Positions 1-7,759 of a stretch of 13,184 nt of DNA are shown here, piece after piece (the stretch's first letter is position 1; each line of letters opens with the position of its first letter). Location of the stretch: the NCBI GenBank assembly GCA_934296355.1, contig CAKRAY010000031.1:1-13184 (forward strand), given 5' to 3'. The position numbers were made by a program, and so were the translations under genes. Source of the stretch: an uncultured Clostridia bacterium. GTDB taxonomy: Bacteria > Bacillota > Clostridia > Christensenellales > DTU072. The notes below the pieces were generated by a model. That model was not told the DNA's origin, ran no database searches, and was given only the letters and a program-made list of their open reading frames with translations.

Positions 1-3000
1 TCTTCTTTATCGCATTTCTCACGTGCAAAATCGACATTTTGCCTTGATACTTATAGAAAATATCGTTAATAATTATCGAATCGTCCAAATATGTGTTTAA
101 CCATGCGGTATTATCGAAAGCGTCGGCTGCGACTTCTTTCAAAGAGGATGCAACTTCAAAGTTTATATCGTAAAGATTTACGCAATTAGCAAAAGCGTGT
201 TCGCGTATTGCGGTCAAAGACGCTGTAAACTGTACTTTCTTTAATCCTGCACAATTAAAGAAAGTTTTTTCGAATATTTCTTTTATTTGGGAATTAAATA
301 TAACCGTTTCTATGTATGCGTTATCGGCAAACGCTCCGGGCGCTATTTCTTTTATTCTTTCCGGAATAACTATCAGCGACGCAGTTCCCTTGTATCTGAT
401 CAACTTGCCGTCTTCGACTTGCCAATTCGATTCTATTGAAGCATTGTTTTTATATTCGGTATTATCAAATGCTTTATCCTCGTCTACTTCTACGCCCGCT
501 AAATTATTAATAGACGCCAAATGCGTACAACCTGAAAAAGCGAAATCTTCTATTTTTTCCAAAGTATGCGGGAAAATGACCGATTCCACGTCGCATAAAT
601 TTGCAAACGCTCTTTTTCCTATATGTCTTAACTGCGATGCTTGCGAAAAATCGATTTCGTTAACGGAATACTTATCCGCAAACGCGTCGTTATATATTAT
701 CGTAACGTCGTTCGGTATAACAACTTTTTCGCCGCATCCGTTGTACTTTATCAAAAGACCGCCTATTTCGACTAACTCTTGCGAATCAATAAAAGGAACG
801 TTGTCAAACGCGTTATCCCCGCAATTAACGACGTTCATGTCGTCGGCGTATATTTCGTTAAGCGACGAACATTCGGCAAACGCTTTATTTCCTATACTCG
901 TGCGACTCTTGCCGAATACCGCTTTCGTAAGATTCTTACAATTATAGAAAGCATATTCGGAAATTAAAACTATTCCGTCCGAAAACTCGACTTCGGTAAT
1001 ATTCACGTTATCCGCAAATGCATATTTTCCTATGGCAACAACCGGGAACCCGCCGATTTGCGTCGGAATGGTTACGCTCTTGTCCGTACCTTTATATCCG
1101 ACAATCGTTACGTTTCTGTTTTCGTCCACAACGTATGAAAAACTACCTAAGTAATATTCGTTAAAAGACGTCCAGGTATCGTTTGTGTATTTAACGCGTC
1201 TGCTTTCGTCGAATTCGTCCGGCAAAGAAGCGCCTTCTCTATAGTATATTATTTCGGGCAAAAAGCCGCCCAACGCATTTTCCGCGGCGTTAACTTTCGT
1301 TTTTGCAAATCTAACGGCGTACAACGACGGCGCCACTATGCTTCTCGTTTGAAATTCGATTTCGTCCGTTTCAAAGTCAATACACACCAAAGTCACGTTA
1401 TTGAACGCTCCGCTCATAACCATTCTGGTATCCTTATTGACGGCGTACTCCGTGGCTGAAATTGCCGAATACTTAGCGGGATAAAGATATAGGTATTGAT
1501 ACGGATTCGTTTGCGTTGTGTTGTTCTTATATAAAGCTCCGTTAAAAACGGTAAACGTTTTATTCGTGTTCGCTATTCCCACGCTTCTAAGAGAATCGCA
1601 CCCGACAAACACCTCGTTACCTAAACTTTCCAAAGTCGCGGATAACTGCAATTCCGTTAAAGAGTTCAAGCCGAAAAACGCATTGTCTTTAATCTCGGTA
1701 ATTTTGTTGCCCATTCTCAAACTCTTCATATTACTGTTTTCTAAGCAGTAAAACGTTCCTTTGGCGATTGCGGTAACGTCGGCGGGTATTTCAAACCATT
1801 CAAGATTCCCGCATTCGGCAAGAGCATACTCGCCTATTTCGTTTATCCCCGCCGGAAGAATGATTTGAGTCAAATTCTTTGCGCCGTAAAACGCATACGG
1901 AGCAATCTTTTCCGTTTTATCGTATGCGGTAAAAGTTTTTCTTTCGTTTGCAGAAGGATAAGAGATAAGTTTCTCTCTGTTAACGTCGTAAAGCACTCCG
2001 TCGTGAACTCTGAAATACGTGTTCTCTTTAGCAACGTAAAACGTGGAAATATTTTTTCCGGCAAACGCGTTGTCGGTTATTTGGACAATCGGTCGTTTAC
2101 CATATTTGTCGGTAGTATAGTAATTGGGAACGGAAACCGTGGCGTCCTCGCCGTGATATCCGACAATTTTGTACCCGTTATCGCCGACAGGTTCGTATTC
2201 TATCCCTTCGGTTCCTTTTTCTATGGAAACATAATATGCGGTAAACGTAACCTCTCCGGTAACTTTATAAGGAAAGTCGACTTTCACTCGCTTTCCGTTA
2301 CGAAGCGTATACCAATACAGGAAAATATACTGCTCGACGTTATTGACGTCGCTCGGAGGAACTATGCCTTCCGTCTCGTTGTCCACGTTCCAAAAGATAT
2401 CGTATTTCGAATAAACGCCCTCCGTATGCTTGTAGTACTCGAAGGTAACAAGAACTTTGTCGGTATCGTAAACGGCGTAAAAAGAAAGTTTTGTTCCGTC
2501 TATTTTTTTCATGGAACTTTCGTCTTCCCATCTCCCGTTGCTATAACCGGACACAAGAGGTATCGAAGGCGCTTCCGCTAAAGCGTCTCCGTTCCTTTTT
2601 ATTTTTTTCGTTTCGATTAGGAATGATTTTTCGCCTATTTTATAAAAATACTCGACGTCGTAATAGTCGGGTAAATAATATGCAACCAACCCCGTATCTT
2701 TTGTGAATGCAAGGTCCGTGACCACAGTACCCGTTTCTCTGTCTTTCCAACCGATAAACGAATACCCGGGTTTAGATTCGGGTTGCGGTTTTATAACGGT
2801 TTCTCCAACTTTAACGTACTGAGTATTTATAAGTTTTTTTCCGTCGTCGCCGTAAAACGTAACGGCTATCGTTTGCGCTTCTTCCGTAAACAGTTTTAAT
2901 GTAAGAGTAACGGTTTTGCCGTAACAATTTATCGTCAGAGTGTGCGTTGCGGGTACCGAGAGTTTGGCTTTATCTTCCGCTCTGATCATGCTTTCGGTTA

Positions 3001-3256
3001 AATCGATCAATACCGAAGTTTCATCAATGAAATTTATGCGAATTTTTACGTCGCTAATCTTGAAAGTGCTTAACGAAAACCCGATTTCTTTTAGAGTTTC
3101 GGCGTCCTCTATTTCTATCGTATCGATATTTGCCGCGTTTATTATCACTTCTTCTCCTGTGTCATTGTCGATAACGCCTTTTTGCGTACACGAACCGCAC
3201 AAAACGACTAACGCGACTACTGTCAGAATAACCATGAATATTCTCGACTTTCTCAT
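1..3256 (-). CDS. Large secreted BspA-type leucine-rich-repeat protein with B-repeat-like modules (3' end outside window)
   Basis: The frame is open from the ATG at 3256 to the left edge, at least 1,085 residues, so the C-terminus and any anchor are not seen. The start MRKSR plus a hydrophobic stretch (about residues 6-19) is a signal peptide. Cys20 and Cys23 follow (LCGSC), making a lipoprotein possible, but the lipobox is not canonical because Cys sits at -3. Residues about 40-122 look like an Ig-like beta domain. About 130-195 is a clear InlB/Listeria-Bacteroides B-repeat (VTFYGDDG, then GYSFIGW). Two degenerate copies follow to about 342. From about 350 onward there are BspA-type repeats with the pattern IGxxAFxxCxxLxxVxFP. 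The likely role is extracellular adhesion or host and particle binding, inferred from the family. GGAG lies 11 nt before the ATG, but only 5 nt before an in-frame TTG two codons upstream, so TTG could be the true start. Confidence 0.93.
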   Translation of the reverse strand, partial: MRKSRIFMVILTVVALVVLCGSCTQKGVIDNDTGEEVIINAANIDTIEIEDAETLKEIGFSLSTFKISDVKIRINFIDETSVLIDLTESMIRAEDKAKLSVPATHTLTINCYGKTVTLTLKLFTEEAQTIAVTFYGDDGKKLINTQYVKVGETVIKPQPESKPGYSFIGWKDRETGTVVTDLAFTKDTGLVAYYLPDYYDVEYFYKIGEKSFLIETKKIKRNGDALAEAPSIPLVSGYSNGRWEDESSMKKIDGTKLSFYAVYDTDKVLVTFEYYKHTEGVYSKYDIFWNVDNETEGIVPPSDVNNVEQYIFLYWYTLRNGKRVKVDFPYKVTGEVTFTAYYVSIEKGTEGIEYEPVGDNGYKIVGYHGEDATVSVPNYYTTDKYGKRPIVQITDNAFAGKNISTFYVAKENTYFRVHDGVLYDVNREKLISYPSANERKTFTAYDKTEKIAPYAFYGAKNLTQIILPAGINEIGEYALAECGNLEWFEIPADVTAIAKGTFYCLENSNMKSLRMGNKITEIKDNAFFGLNSLTELQLSATLESLGNEVFVGCDSLRSVGIANTNKTFTVFNGALYKNNTTQTNPYQYLYLYPAKYSAISATEYAVNKDTRMVMSGAFNNVTLVCIDFETDEIEFQTRSIVAPSLYAVRFAKTKVNAAENALGGFLPEIIYYREGASLPDEFDESRRVKYTNDTWTSFNEYYLGSFSYVVDENRNVTIVGYKGTDKSVTIPTQIGGFPVVAIGKYAFADNVNITEVEFSDGIVLISEYAFYNCKNLTKAVFGKSRTSIGNKAFAECSSLNEIYADDMNVVNCGDNAFDNVPFIDSQELVEIGGLLIKYNGCGEKVVIPNDVTIIYNDAFADKYSVNEIDFSQASQLRHIGKRAFANLCDVESVIFPHTLEKIEDFAFSGCTHLASINNLAGVEVDEDKAFDNTEYKNNASIESNWQVEDGKLIRYKGTASLIVIPERIKEIAPGAFADNAYIETVIFNSQIKEIFEKTFFNCAGLKKVQFTASLTAIREHAFANCVNLYDINFEVASSLKEVAADAFDNTAWLNTYLDDSIIINDIFYKYQGKMSILHVRNAIKK

Positions 3257-3288
3257 AAGCAACACAACTCCAATAATATACTAAATAT

Positions 3289-3317
3289 AATATAGCATAT
3301 TATGTAGTAAAAATCAA
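3289..3317 (-). promoter_or_regulatory. Sigma-A promoter of the leucine-rich-repeat protein gene
   Basis: On the minus strand, TTGATT (3312-3317) and TATATT (3289-3294) are separated by exactly 17 bp. A TG one base before the -10 gives an extended -10 element (TGCTATATT). The predicted start of transcription lies about 25-30 bp before the coding start, so the leader is short. This suggests transcription independent of recG. Confidence 0.7.
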
Positions 3318-3330
3318 GGGTAAAATTTGT

Positions 3331-3355
3331 AAAAAAAAATCGTTTTAATTTAACG
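3331..3355 (-). terminator. Weak terminator-like site at the end of recG
   Basis: Read on the minus strand, a 4-bp CGTT/AACG stem (3352-3355 with 3341-3344, 7-nt loop overlapping the recG stop codon) is followed almost directly by a run of nine T (3331-3339). The T tract is strong but the stem is very short, so termination may be partial. Some readthrough from recG into the surface-protein gene is possible. Confidence 0.3.
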
Positions 3356-5309
3356 TAACGTTGCGAAGCGAAAATTTTTCTATTTCCTCTGCAAGTAACG
3401 GTCGCGCCGCCGACAAATCTATTCTATCCGCTATTTTTTTTGCTTTTTGCAAAGATTTTGAATTAAGACCTTCGAGTCCGCTCGCTCCCGATTGTTCGAG
3501 ACCGAAAATATCGCCGCTTCCGCGGAGATCGAAATCAGCCTCCGCTATTTCAAATCCGTCGCTAACCTTACAAAGAGTTTTTAGCGCAGAATCGGGTTTT
3601 TTTTCCGAATATAAGAAACAGTATGCTTGCTTACCGTCTCTTCCGACTCTACCGCGTAATTGATGCAACGTAGCCAACCCGAATCTTTCGGCGTTCATTA
3701 CGACAATGATTCCCGCGTTAGGAACGTCGATACCGACTTCTATAACGAGCGTAGACAATAAAACGGCGATTTTTCTTTTTGAAAAATCATTTATTACGTT
3801 TTCTTTATCTTCGGATTTCATTTTCCCGTGCAACACTCCGAGCGTACTGCCGAAAACTGCGGTCAATTCCGCTTTTAAGGCTTCCACGGAATCCATCTCC
3901 ACGCCTTCGACGTCAAAGATTCTCGGCGCAACGACGTAAGCCTGATTGCCCTTTTCGCATTCGGTTTTAATATATTGCCACATAGCGCTTCTTTTTTCTT
4001 TTCGAACAATTGAAGTTTTAGTGACGTAATCGAATCTACGCGATATCGTATAATAATCGCTCTCGCCGTATGCAAGTAATTGCATTGAGCGCGGAATAGG
4101 CGTAGCGCTTAACGTAAGCAAATCCACATTCTTTCCTTTTGATACCAATTCCGTTCTTTGCGCAACTCCGAAACGATGCTGTTCGTCTTCGATAACTAAC
4201 GATAAATCGGAAAATTCGACTTTTTCGCTTATTAGTGAATGTGTTCCTATTATCAAGCCGATATCGCCGTTTTTTAATCTTCTATTTATCAACTCTTTTT
4301 CGGATTTTTTTGTATTTCCGCATAAAAATGCCACATCGATTTTTAGCGGTTTCAAAAATTTTGACGCGAAGCAAAAATGTTGATACGCAAGAATTTCAGT
4401 CGGCGCCATAATCGCTGCTTGATGCCCGCATTTAATAGCAAAATACGCTATTGCCATCGCCACGACAGTCTTACCGCTTCCTACGTCTCCGCACAAAATA
4501 CCGTTAAATCTCTTTTCCCCTTTTAATTTGCAAATAATATCGTCTATAACGTCTACCTGGCTTACGGTAAGACTGAAAGGCAATTCGGAAATGAAATCAT
4601 TCACATTAACGCCTACTTCGTATGTTGAGTGATTGTTATTTTTTGTATCTCTTGCTACCGAATAAGCACATATCCGTTTTACAATATTTTCTATAAGCAC
4701 TCTATCTTTATAAATTTTCAAGTCTAAATTTTTAGGGTTATGCAAACATTCGTAGGCTTCTTGCAGAGATGGTAAATCGAATTCATTTTCTAATTCGTTC
4801 GATATAACAGACCGAAAGTCATACGTTTTTAACGCCTCGTCCACAATATTTCTATACACACCTTGCGGAATAATTCCCCTTGTCCAATAAATCGGCGTTA
4901 TCGATCTAAACTTTTTATTTGCTCCTTTTTCTTCAAAAAGAGGGTTAGCAAATGTGTATCGATTATCCTTAATTTTAAGTTTTCCGTAAAAAGTATACTG
5001 CTCGTTAACCTTTAATATTTTTGATATATACGGTTGATTGAACCAAGCGATAGATATGAAATTTTGAGCGTTTTTTGCCAAAACTTTGCAAATATTCATT
5101 TTCCCTTTCGAAAAAGGAACCCCTACGCTTAGCACTTCGGCGTCAAATAAACAATAGTCTCCGTCAAGAGAATTTTCTAAACACGTTGAAACGGCGGGAT
5201 CGACATATCCCTTGGGCAATCTGTCAATTAAATCTTTTTCAAAAAAGACGCCGAGCGCATTTAGTTTCTTTTCTAATACCGCGCCGACGCCTTTAATATC
5301 GGATAGCAT
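3345..5309 (-). CDS. recG: ATP-dependent DNA helicase RecG
   Basis: RecG is a superfamily 2 double-stranded DNA translocase that remodels stalled replication forks and branches Holliday junctions. At 654 residues it is slightly shorter than the usual 670-690. The N-terminal wedge/OB region spans about residues 1-220. Walker A is GDVGSGKT (274-281), followed by MAPTEILAYQH (301-311). The DEQH box, extended to the RecG-specific DEQHRFG, is at 375-381. SATPIPRS (401-408) is motif III. VIEVGIDVPNA (522-532) and HQLRGRVGRDG (549-559) are motifs V and VI. The C-terminal DLRGSGDIFGLEQSG region (about 594-608) is also family-typical. Its ATG overlaps the fakA stop by one base (TAATG at 5307-5311), which implies translational coupling. 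The asp23-fakA-recG order matches yloU-yloV-recG of Bacillus. All helicase motifs are intact. Confidence 0.98.
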   Translation of the reverse strand: MLSDIKGVGAVLEKKLNALGVFFEKDLIDRLPKGYVDPAVSTCLENSLDGDYCLFDAEVLSVGVPFSKGKMNICKVLAKNAQNFISIAWFNQPYISKILKVNEQYTFYGKLKIKDNRYTFANPLFEEKGANKKFRSITPIYWTRGIIPQGVYRNIVDEALKTYDFRSVISNELENEFDLPSLQEAYECLHNPKNLDLKIYKDRVLIENIVKRICAYSVARDTKNNNHSTYEVGVNVNDFISELPFSLTVSQVDVIDDIICKLKGEKRFNGILCGDVGSGKTVVAMAIAYFAIKCGHQAAIMAPTEILAYQHFCFASKFLKPLKIDVAFLCGNTKKSEKELINRRLKNGDIGLIIGTHSLISEKVEFSDLSLVIEDEQHRFGVAQRTELVSKGKNVDLLTLSATPIPRSMQLLAYGESDYYTISRRFDYVTKTSIVRKEKRSAMWQYIKTECEKGNQAYVVAPRIFDVEGVEMDSVEALKAELTAVFGSTLGVLHGKMKSEDKENVINDFSKRKIAVLLSTLVIEVGIDVPNAGIIVVMNAERFGLATLHQLRGRVGRDGKQAYCFLYSEKKPDSALKTLCKVSDGFEIAEADFDLRGSGDIFGLEQSGASGLEGLNSKSLQKAKKIADRIDLSAARPLLAEEIEKFSLRNVTLN

Positions 5310-6922
5310 TACTCTATACTAATATAGTAACTATAATGATTTTGACCGCCAAAAACAGCCGTTACGTCGCTGTCCTCGAACTCTTCTTCTATTTTGTCTC
5401 TGAGCGAAGCGGCTTCTTCTTCTTTTACCTCATCTCCGTAATATAGCGTTATGGTGCTTATATTTGATTTTTCTTTGGTTTTTAAGGCGTCCAACGCAAC
5501 GTCCCCGGCGTTCGAACCTTTTGCGATTATTCCCTTTTCTATGGCAATAACGTCGCCGCTTTTCAGATTAAAACCGTCAATCTCGGTATCTCTGACCGAG
5601 TGCGTTATTTGTATACAGTCTACGCTTTCGGCGGCAAAATTCATGTTATCTTGCACAGTATCGACGTCCTCGTTCGAGTCGTACGACATTGCCGCCGATA
5701 TACCTTGCGGAACGTTTACGGTAGGAATTATTACTAAATTGCAATCCACTAAACTCTTCGCTTGTTCGCACGCTAAGACGATATTCTTATTATTAGGCAA
5801 TACAAATACGTTTTCCGCATAAACGTCGTTAACCACGTTTATAATGCTGTCGACGCTCGGATTCATTGTTTGTCCGCCCTCCAAGACGTTATCCGCGCCT
5901 AATTCGGTAAATATTTGCTTAAATCCTTTTCCACAACTAATTGCAACTAATCCGTTCTTTTTTCTCTTTCCTTGCTTTGCTTTTTTTATCTCTCTGTTTT
6001 GTTCCAACATATTCTCTATCTTCGGAGTAAATAATTCTCCCATAGACAAAGCGTAACCGAGAGCCTTATCCGGATTATTGGTGTGAACGTGTACCTTGAC
6101 CATTTCAAGATCGCCTATAACCAAAACGCAATCGCCGATTTTCATTAAATTATCGCGTAATTTGTCAATATCGGCAAGAGTAACGTGTTTTTTCAAGTGA
6201 ATAATAAAAAACTCGGTACAATATGCAAAAGTTATGTTTTCTAAATCGTGACTATCTACTTCAACATTTTGCTGATTCGTTTTCTGCTCGACAACTTCTT
6301 GCATAGGTATACCGGCAAGAACATTATACATTCCGCGTAAAATGAACAGTAGTCCTTGTCCGCCGCTATCCACAACTCCCGCTTGCGCCAAAACAGGTAA
6401 TAGCTTAGGCGTTTCCGCAAGCGTTTTTTCGCCTTTATCCAATATTTTTTCGAAAAACTCTATAAAATCTACGGTACGAGAAGAAACTTTAACCGCAAAA
6501 TCCCCAATCATTCTTATTACCGTAAGAATGGTACCCTCTTTGGGAACGGTTACTGCGTCGTAAGCCTTGTTGGAACCGGCTTGTAACGCTTTCGCGAAAG
6601 TCTTTGTATTAAGCGGCTTAGTAACCGCAATAACGTCGCTCATACCCTTAAATATTTGACTGAGTATTACGCCGCTGTTGCCTCTCGCGCCCTTTAACGC
6701 GCCCTTCGCTATTGCCGTAATAATCTCTTGAATATCATCCGTATCTTTTGAAAACGCTTCTTTAACCGTTGCCGTCATCGTCAAACCCATATTCGTACCG
6801 GTATCTCCGTCGGGAACGGGAAAAACGTTTAATGCGTCTACGTAATCTTTATTTATTAATAAATTTTGTTGAGCGCCTTTGAAAATCTCTTTCAATTGAG
6901 CGCCTGTCAAAACTGAAATCAT
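5309..6922 (-). CDS. fakA: DAK2/DhaL-domain fatty acid kinase family protein (FakA/YloV type)
   Basis: By homology to Staphylococcus FakA, this is the ATP-binding kinase subunit that phosphorylates fatty acids presented by a separate FakB protein, for use in membrane phospholipid synthesis. The older name is YloV. The 537-residue length is close to the family norm of about 550. The N-terminal DhaL domain (about 1-200) has the nucleotide and metal signature NVFPVPDGDTGTNM (32-45), then KGARGNSG (77-84) and DSGGQG (185-190). The middle domain has YCTEF (234-238) and VHVHTNNP (277-284); Cys235, His278 and His280 probably correspond to the zinc ligands of FakA. A C-terminal FakB-like domain (about 325-537) follows. 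A GAGAGGG ribosome site sits 5 nt before the ATG. No fakB is in the window, so the fatty-acid role is inferred from the family. Confidence 0.92.
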   Translation of the reverse strand: MISVLTGAQLKEIFKGAQQNLLINKDYVDALNVFPVPDGDTGTNMGLTMTATVKEAFSKDTDDIQEIITAIAKGALKGARGNSGVILSQIFKGMSDVIAVTKPLNTKTFAKALQAGSNKAYDAVTVPKEGTILTVIRMIGDFAVKVSSRTVDFIEFFEKILDKGEKTLAETPKLLPVLAQAGVVDSGGQGLLFILRGMYNVLAGIPMQEVVEQKTNQQNVEVDSHDLENITFAYCTEFFIIHLKKHVTLADIDKLRDNLMKIGDCVLVIGDLEMVKVHVHTNNPDKALGYALSMGELFTPKIENMLEQNREIKKAKQGKRKKNGLVAISCGKGFKQIFTELGADNVLEGGQTMNPSVDSIINVVNDVYAENVFVLPNNKNIVLACEQAKSLVDCNLVIIPTVNVPQGISAAMSYDSNEDVDTVQDNMNFAAESVDCIQITHSVRDTEIDGFNLKSGDVIAIEKGIIAKGSNAGDVALDALKTKEKSNISTITLYYGDEVKEEEAASLRDKIEEEFEDSDVTAVFGGQNHYSYYISIE

Positions 6923-6936
6923 TAAAACCCTCTCTA

Positions 6937-6956
6937 TTAAAACATCCTTGTTTTAA
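6937..6956 (-). repeat. Perfect 7-bp inverted repeat between asp23-like gene and fakA
   Basis: TTAAAAC (6937-6943) and GTTTTAA (6950-6956) are perfect inverted arms around a 6-nt loop, just after the stop codon of the Asp23-family gene. In the mRNA the hairpin would lie directly before the fakA ribosome site. There is no T tract behind it, so it does not look like an intrinsic terminator. It could tune translation or mark a processing site. Confidence 0.4.
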
Positions 6957-6958
6957 GC

Positions 6959-7309
6959 CTAAATCCACATTCCTACCACGTGAATGTCTACCGACTTAAC
7001 TCTCATTCCGGTAAAATGTTCTACGTGATAAATTATCGATGAACGCAAACTTTCCACAACCGTATCGGTATTAACGCCGTCAACTATTAAACAATATACG
7101 TCGATAAAAATCCTATTATCGACCGTAACTAATTTTATACCTTTGGATGCAGGCTCTTTGTTAAAGAGCATAAGGACACTGTCGCTTAACCTACGACTAA
7201 CTAAATCGGCAACGCCGTAACACTCTATGGTTACCTTTTTTACAACCTGCGCGACCGCCTCGTCGGAAACAATTATATTACCGTAAATATTGCTTGTTTG
7301 TAATGCCAT
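6959..7309 (-). CDS. Asp23/Gls24 family envelope stress response protein (YloU-like)
   Basis: A 116-residue protein matching the Asp23 (alkaline shock protein 23) family in length and pattern. An N-terminal GNIIVSDEAVAQVVKK segment (residues 10-25) is followed by ECYGVADL (29-36), then an alternating beta core with VDNRIFIDVYCLI (63-75). A final VKSVDIHVVGM segment (104-114) resembles the conserved V.VNV.V.G end of the family. Members are small cytoplasmic or membrane-associated proteins linked to envelope stress; their molecular role is poorly known. It is the first gene of the asp23-fakA-recG unit, 36 bp before fakA, the same place as yloU in Bacillus. GGAG lies only 4 nt before the ATG. 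No membrane segment is visible. Confidence 0.9.
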   Translation of the reverse strand: MALQTSNIYGNIIVSDEAVAQVVKKVTIECYGVADLVSRRLSDSVLMLFNKEPASKGIKLVTVDNRIFIDVYCLIVDGVNTDTVVESLRSSIIYHVEHFTGMRVKSVDIHVVGMWI

Positions 7310-7338
7310 AATGCTCCATTTTGCTTATATATACTAAT

Positions 7339-7367
7339 ATGATAATATATAGCCGACAAAAAAGCAA
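7339..7367 (-). promoter_or_regulatory. Probable sigma-A promoter of the asp23-fakA-recG unit
   Basis: On the minus strand, TTGCTT (7362-7367) and TATCAT (7339-7344) are 17 bp apart. Matches to consensus are 4/6 and 5/6. Several other AT-rich hexamers nearby (TATATT, TATATA) could serve as the -10, so exact placement is uncertain. It fires away from the rpmB promoter, with about 28 bp between the two -35 boxes. Confidence 0.5.
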
Positions 7368-7394
7368 GTAATTAAAAAAGTTATATGAAAACAA

Positions 7395-7423
7395 TTGCAA
7401 AATATAAAAAATCATTGTATAAT
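7395..7423 (+). promoter_or_regulatory. Strong sigma-A promoter of rpmB
   Basis: TTGCAA (7395-7400) and a perfect TATAAT (7418-7423) are separated by exactly 17 bp. An A-rich stretch just upstream (about 7371-7394) could act as an UP element. The predicted transcript starts near 7430, giving a leader of only about 20 nt that contains the GGAGGTG ribosome site (7441-7447). Confidence 0.85.
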
Positions 7424-7451
7424 TGTTCCGTTAATTCATTGGAGGTGCGAT

Positions 7452-7646
7452 ATGAGCAGAGTTTGCAGTATTTGCGATAAAAAACAAATTAGCGGTAACA
7501 AGGTTAGCCATAGTAATATTAAAACAAAAAGAAGTTGGAAAGTCAACGTTCACAAGGTAAAAAGACCCGATGAAAACGGTACTATCTCCTATAGTTATAT
7601 TTGTACCCGTTGCCTCAGAACACTGAATAAAGCCAACAAAGACTAA
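7452..7646 (+). CDS. rpmB: 50S ribosomal protein L28 (bL28), zinc-binding form
   Basis: A 64-residue basic protein of the large ribosomal subunit. It opens with MSRVCSICDK and has the family segment GNKVSHSNIKTKRSW (residues 15-29). Two CXXC pairs, Cys5/Cys8 and Cys51/Cys54, form the zinc ribbon of the 'C+' version of L28. The ATG at 7452 is chosen because GGAGGTG (7441-7447) is correctly spaced before it and the protein then aligns from its first residue with other L28 proteins. An earlier in-frame TTG at 7395 lies inside the promoter -35 box. It is the only plus-strand gene in the window, divergent from asp23-fakA-recG as in Bacillus, and ends in a bidirectional terminator. Confidence 0.98.
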   Translation: MSRVCSICDKKQISGNKVSHSNIKTKRSWKVNVHKVKRPDENGTISYSYICTRCLRTLNKANKD

Positions 7647-7666
7647 TTTTTAACTCGATTTGAATT

Positions 7667-7700
7667 AAAAAAAACTGTCTCATATTTGAGACAGTTTTTT
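7667..7700. terminator. Bidirectional intrinsic terminator between rpmB and iscU
   Basis: CTGTCTCA (7675-7682) and TGAGACAG (7687-7694) form a perfect 8-bp stem with a TATT loop. A run of A (7667-7674) lies on the left and a run of T (7695-7700) on the right, so either strand gives a stem followed by a U tract. It starts 21 bp after the rpmB stop and 60 bp past the iscU stop, closing both convergent transcripts. Confidence 0.9.
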
Positions 7701-7721
7701 GCGTACTTTTTACAAAATAAT

Positions 7722-7753
7722 AACCTCTCCGTGAACTTATTCTCGGAAAGGTT
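7722..7753 (-). terminator. Second hairpin downstream of iscU, possible terminator
   Basis: AACCTCTCCG (7722-7731) and CGGAAAGGTT (7744-7753) form a 10-bp stem with one non-Watson-Crick position and a 12-nt loop, starting a few bases past the iscU stop. On the minus strand it is followed by ATTATTTT, a modest U tract. It may end the iscSU transcript before the stronger shared terminator, or protect the 3' end of the mRNA. Confidence 0.45.
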
Positions 7754-7759
7754 AAAAAA

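Noticed and set aside
312..947. Open frame of 211 codons on the plus strand
   Set aside because: It is antisense to the leucine-rich-repeat gene, has low-complexity Ser/Asn/Leu content mirroring the repeats, lacks a ribosome site and resembles no family I know.
1..1100. Recently duplicated DNA repeats or a CRISPR-like array
   Set aside because: The repeats are at protein level only; the DNA copies differ at many positions and no constant repeat with regular spacers is present.
1865..2581. Open frame of 238 codons on the plus strand
   Set aside because: Antisense shadow of the same large gene, rich in Arg, Val and Phe as expected from reversed Asp/Lys/Tyr codons; no ribosome site or domain.
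2940..3284. Open frame of 114 codons on the plus strand facing recG
   Set aside because: It lies opposite the signal peptide and Ig-like part of the surface protein and runs across that gene's promoter; no independent coding signal.
7395..7451. N-terminal extension of L28 starting at a TTG
   Set aside because: The extension would overlap the promoter -35 and -10 boxes and has no homology; the ATG at 7452 has a perfect ribosome site.
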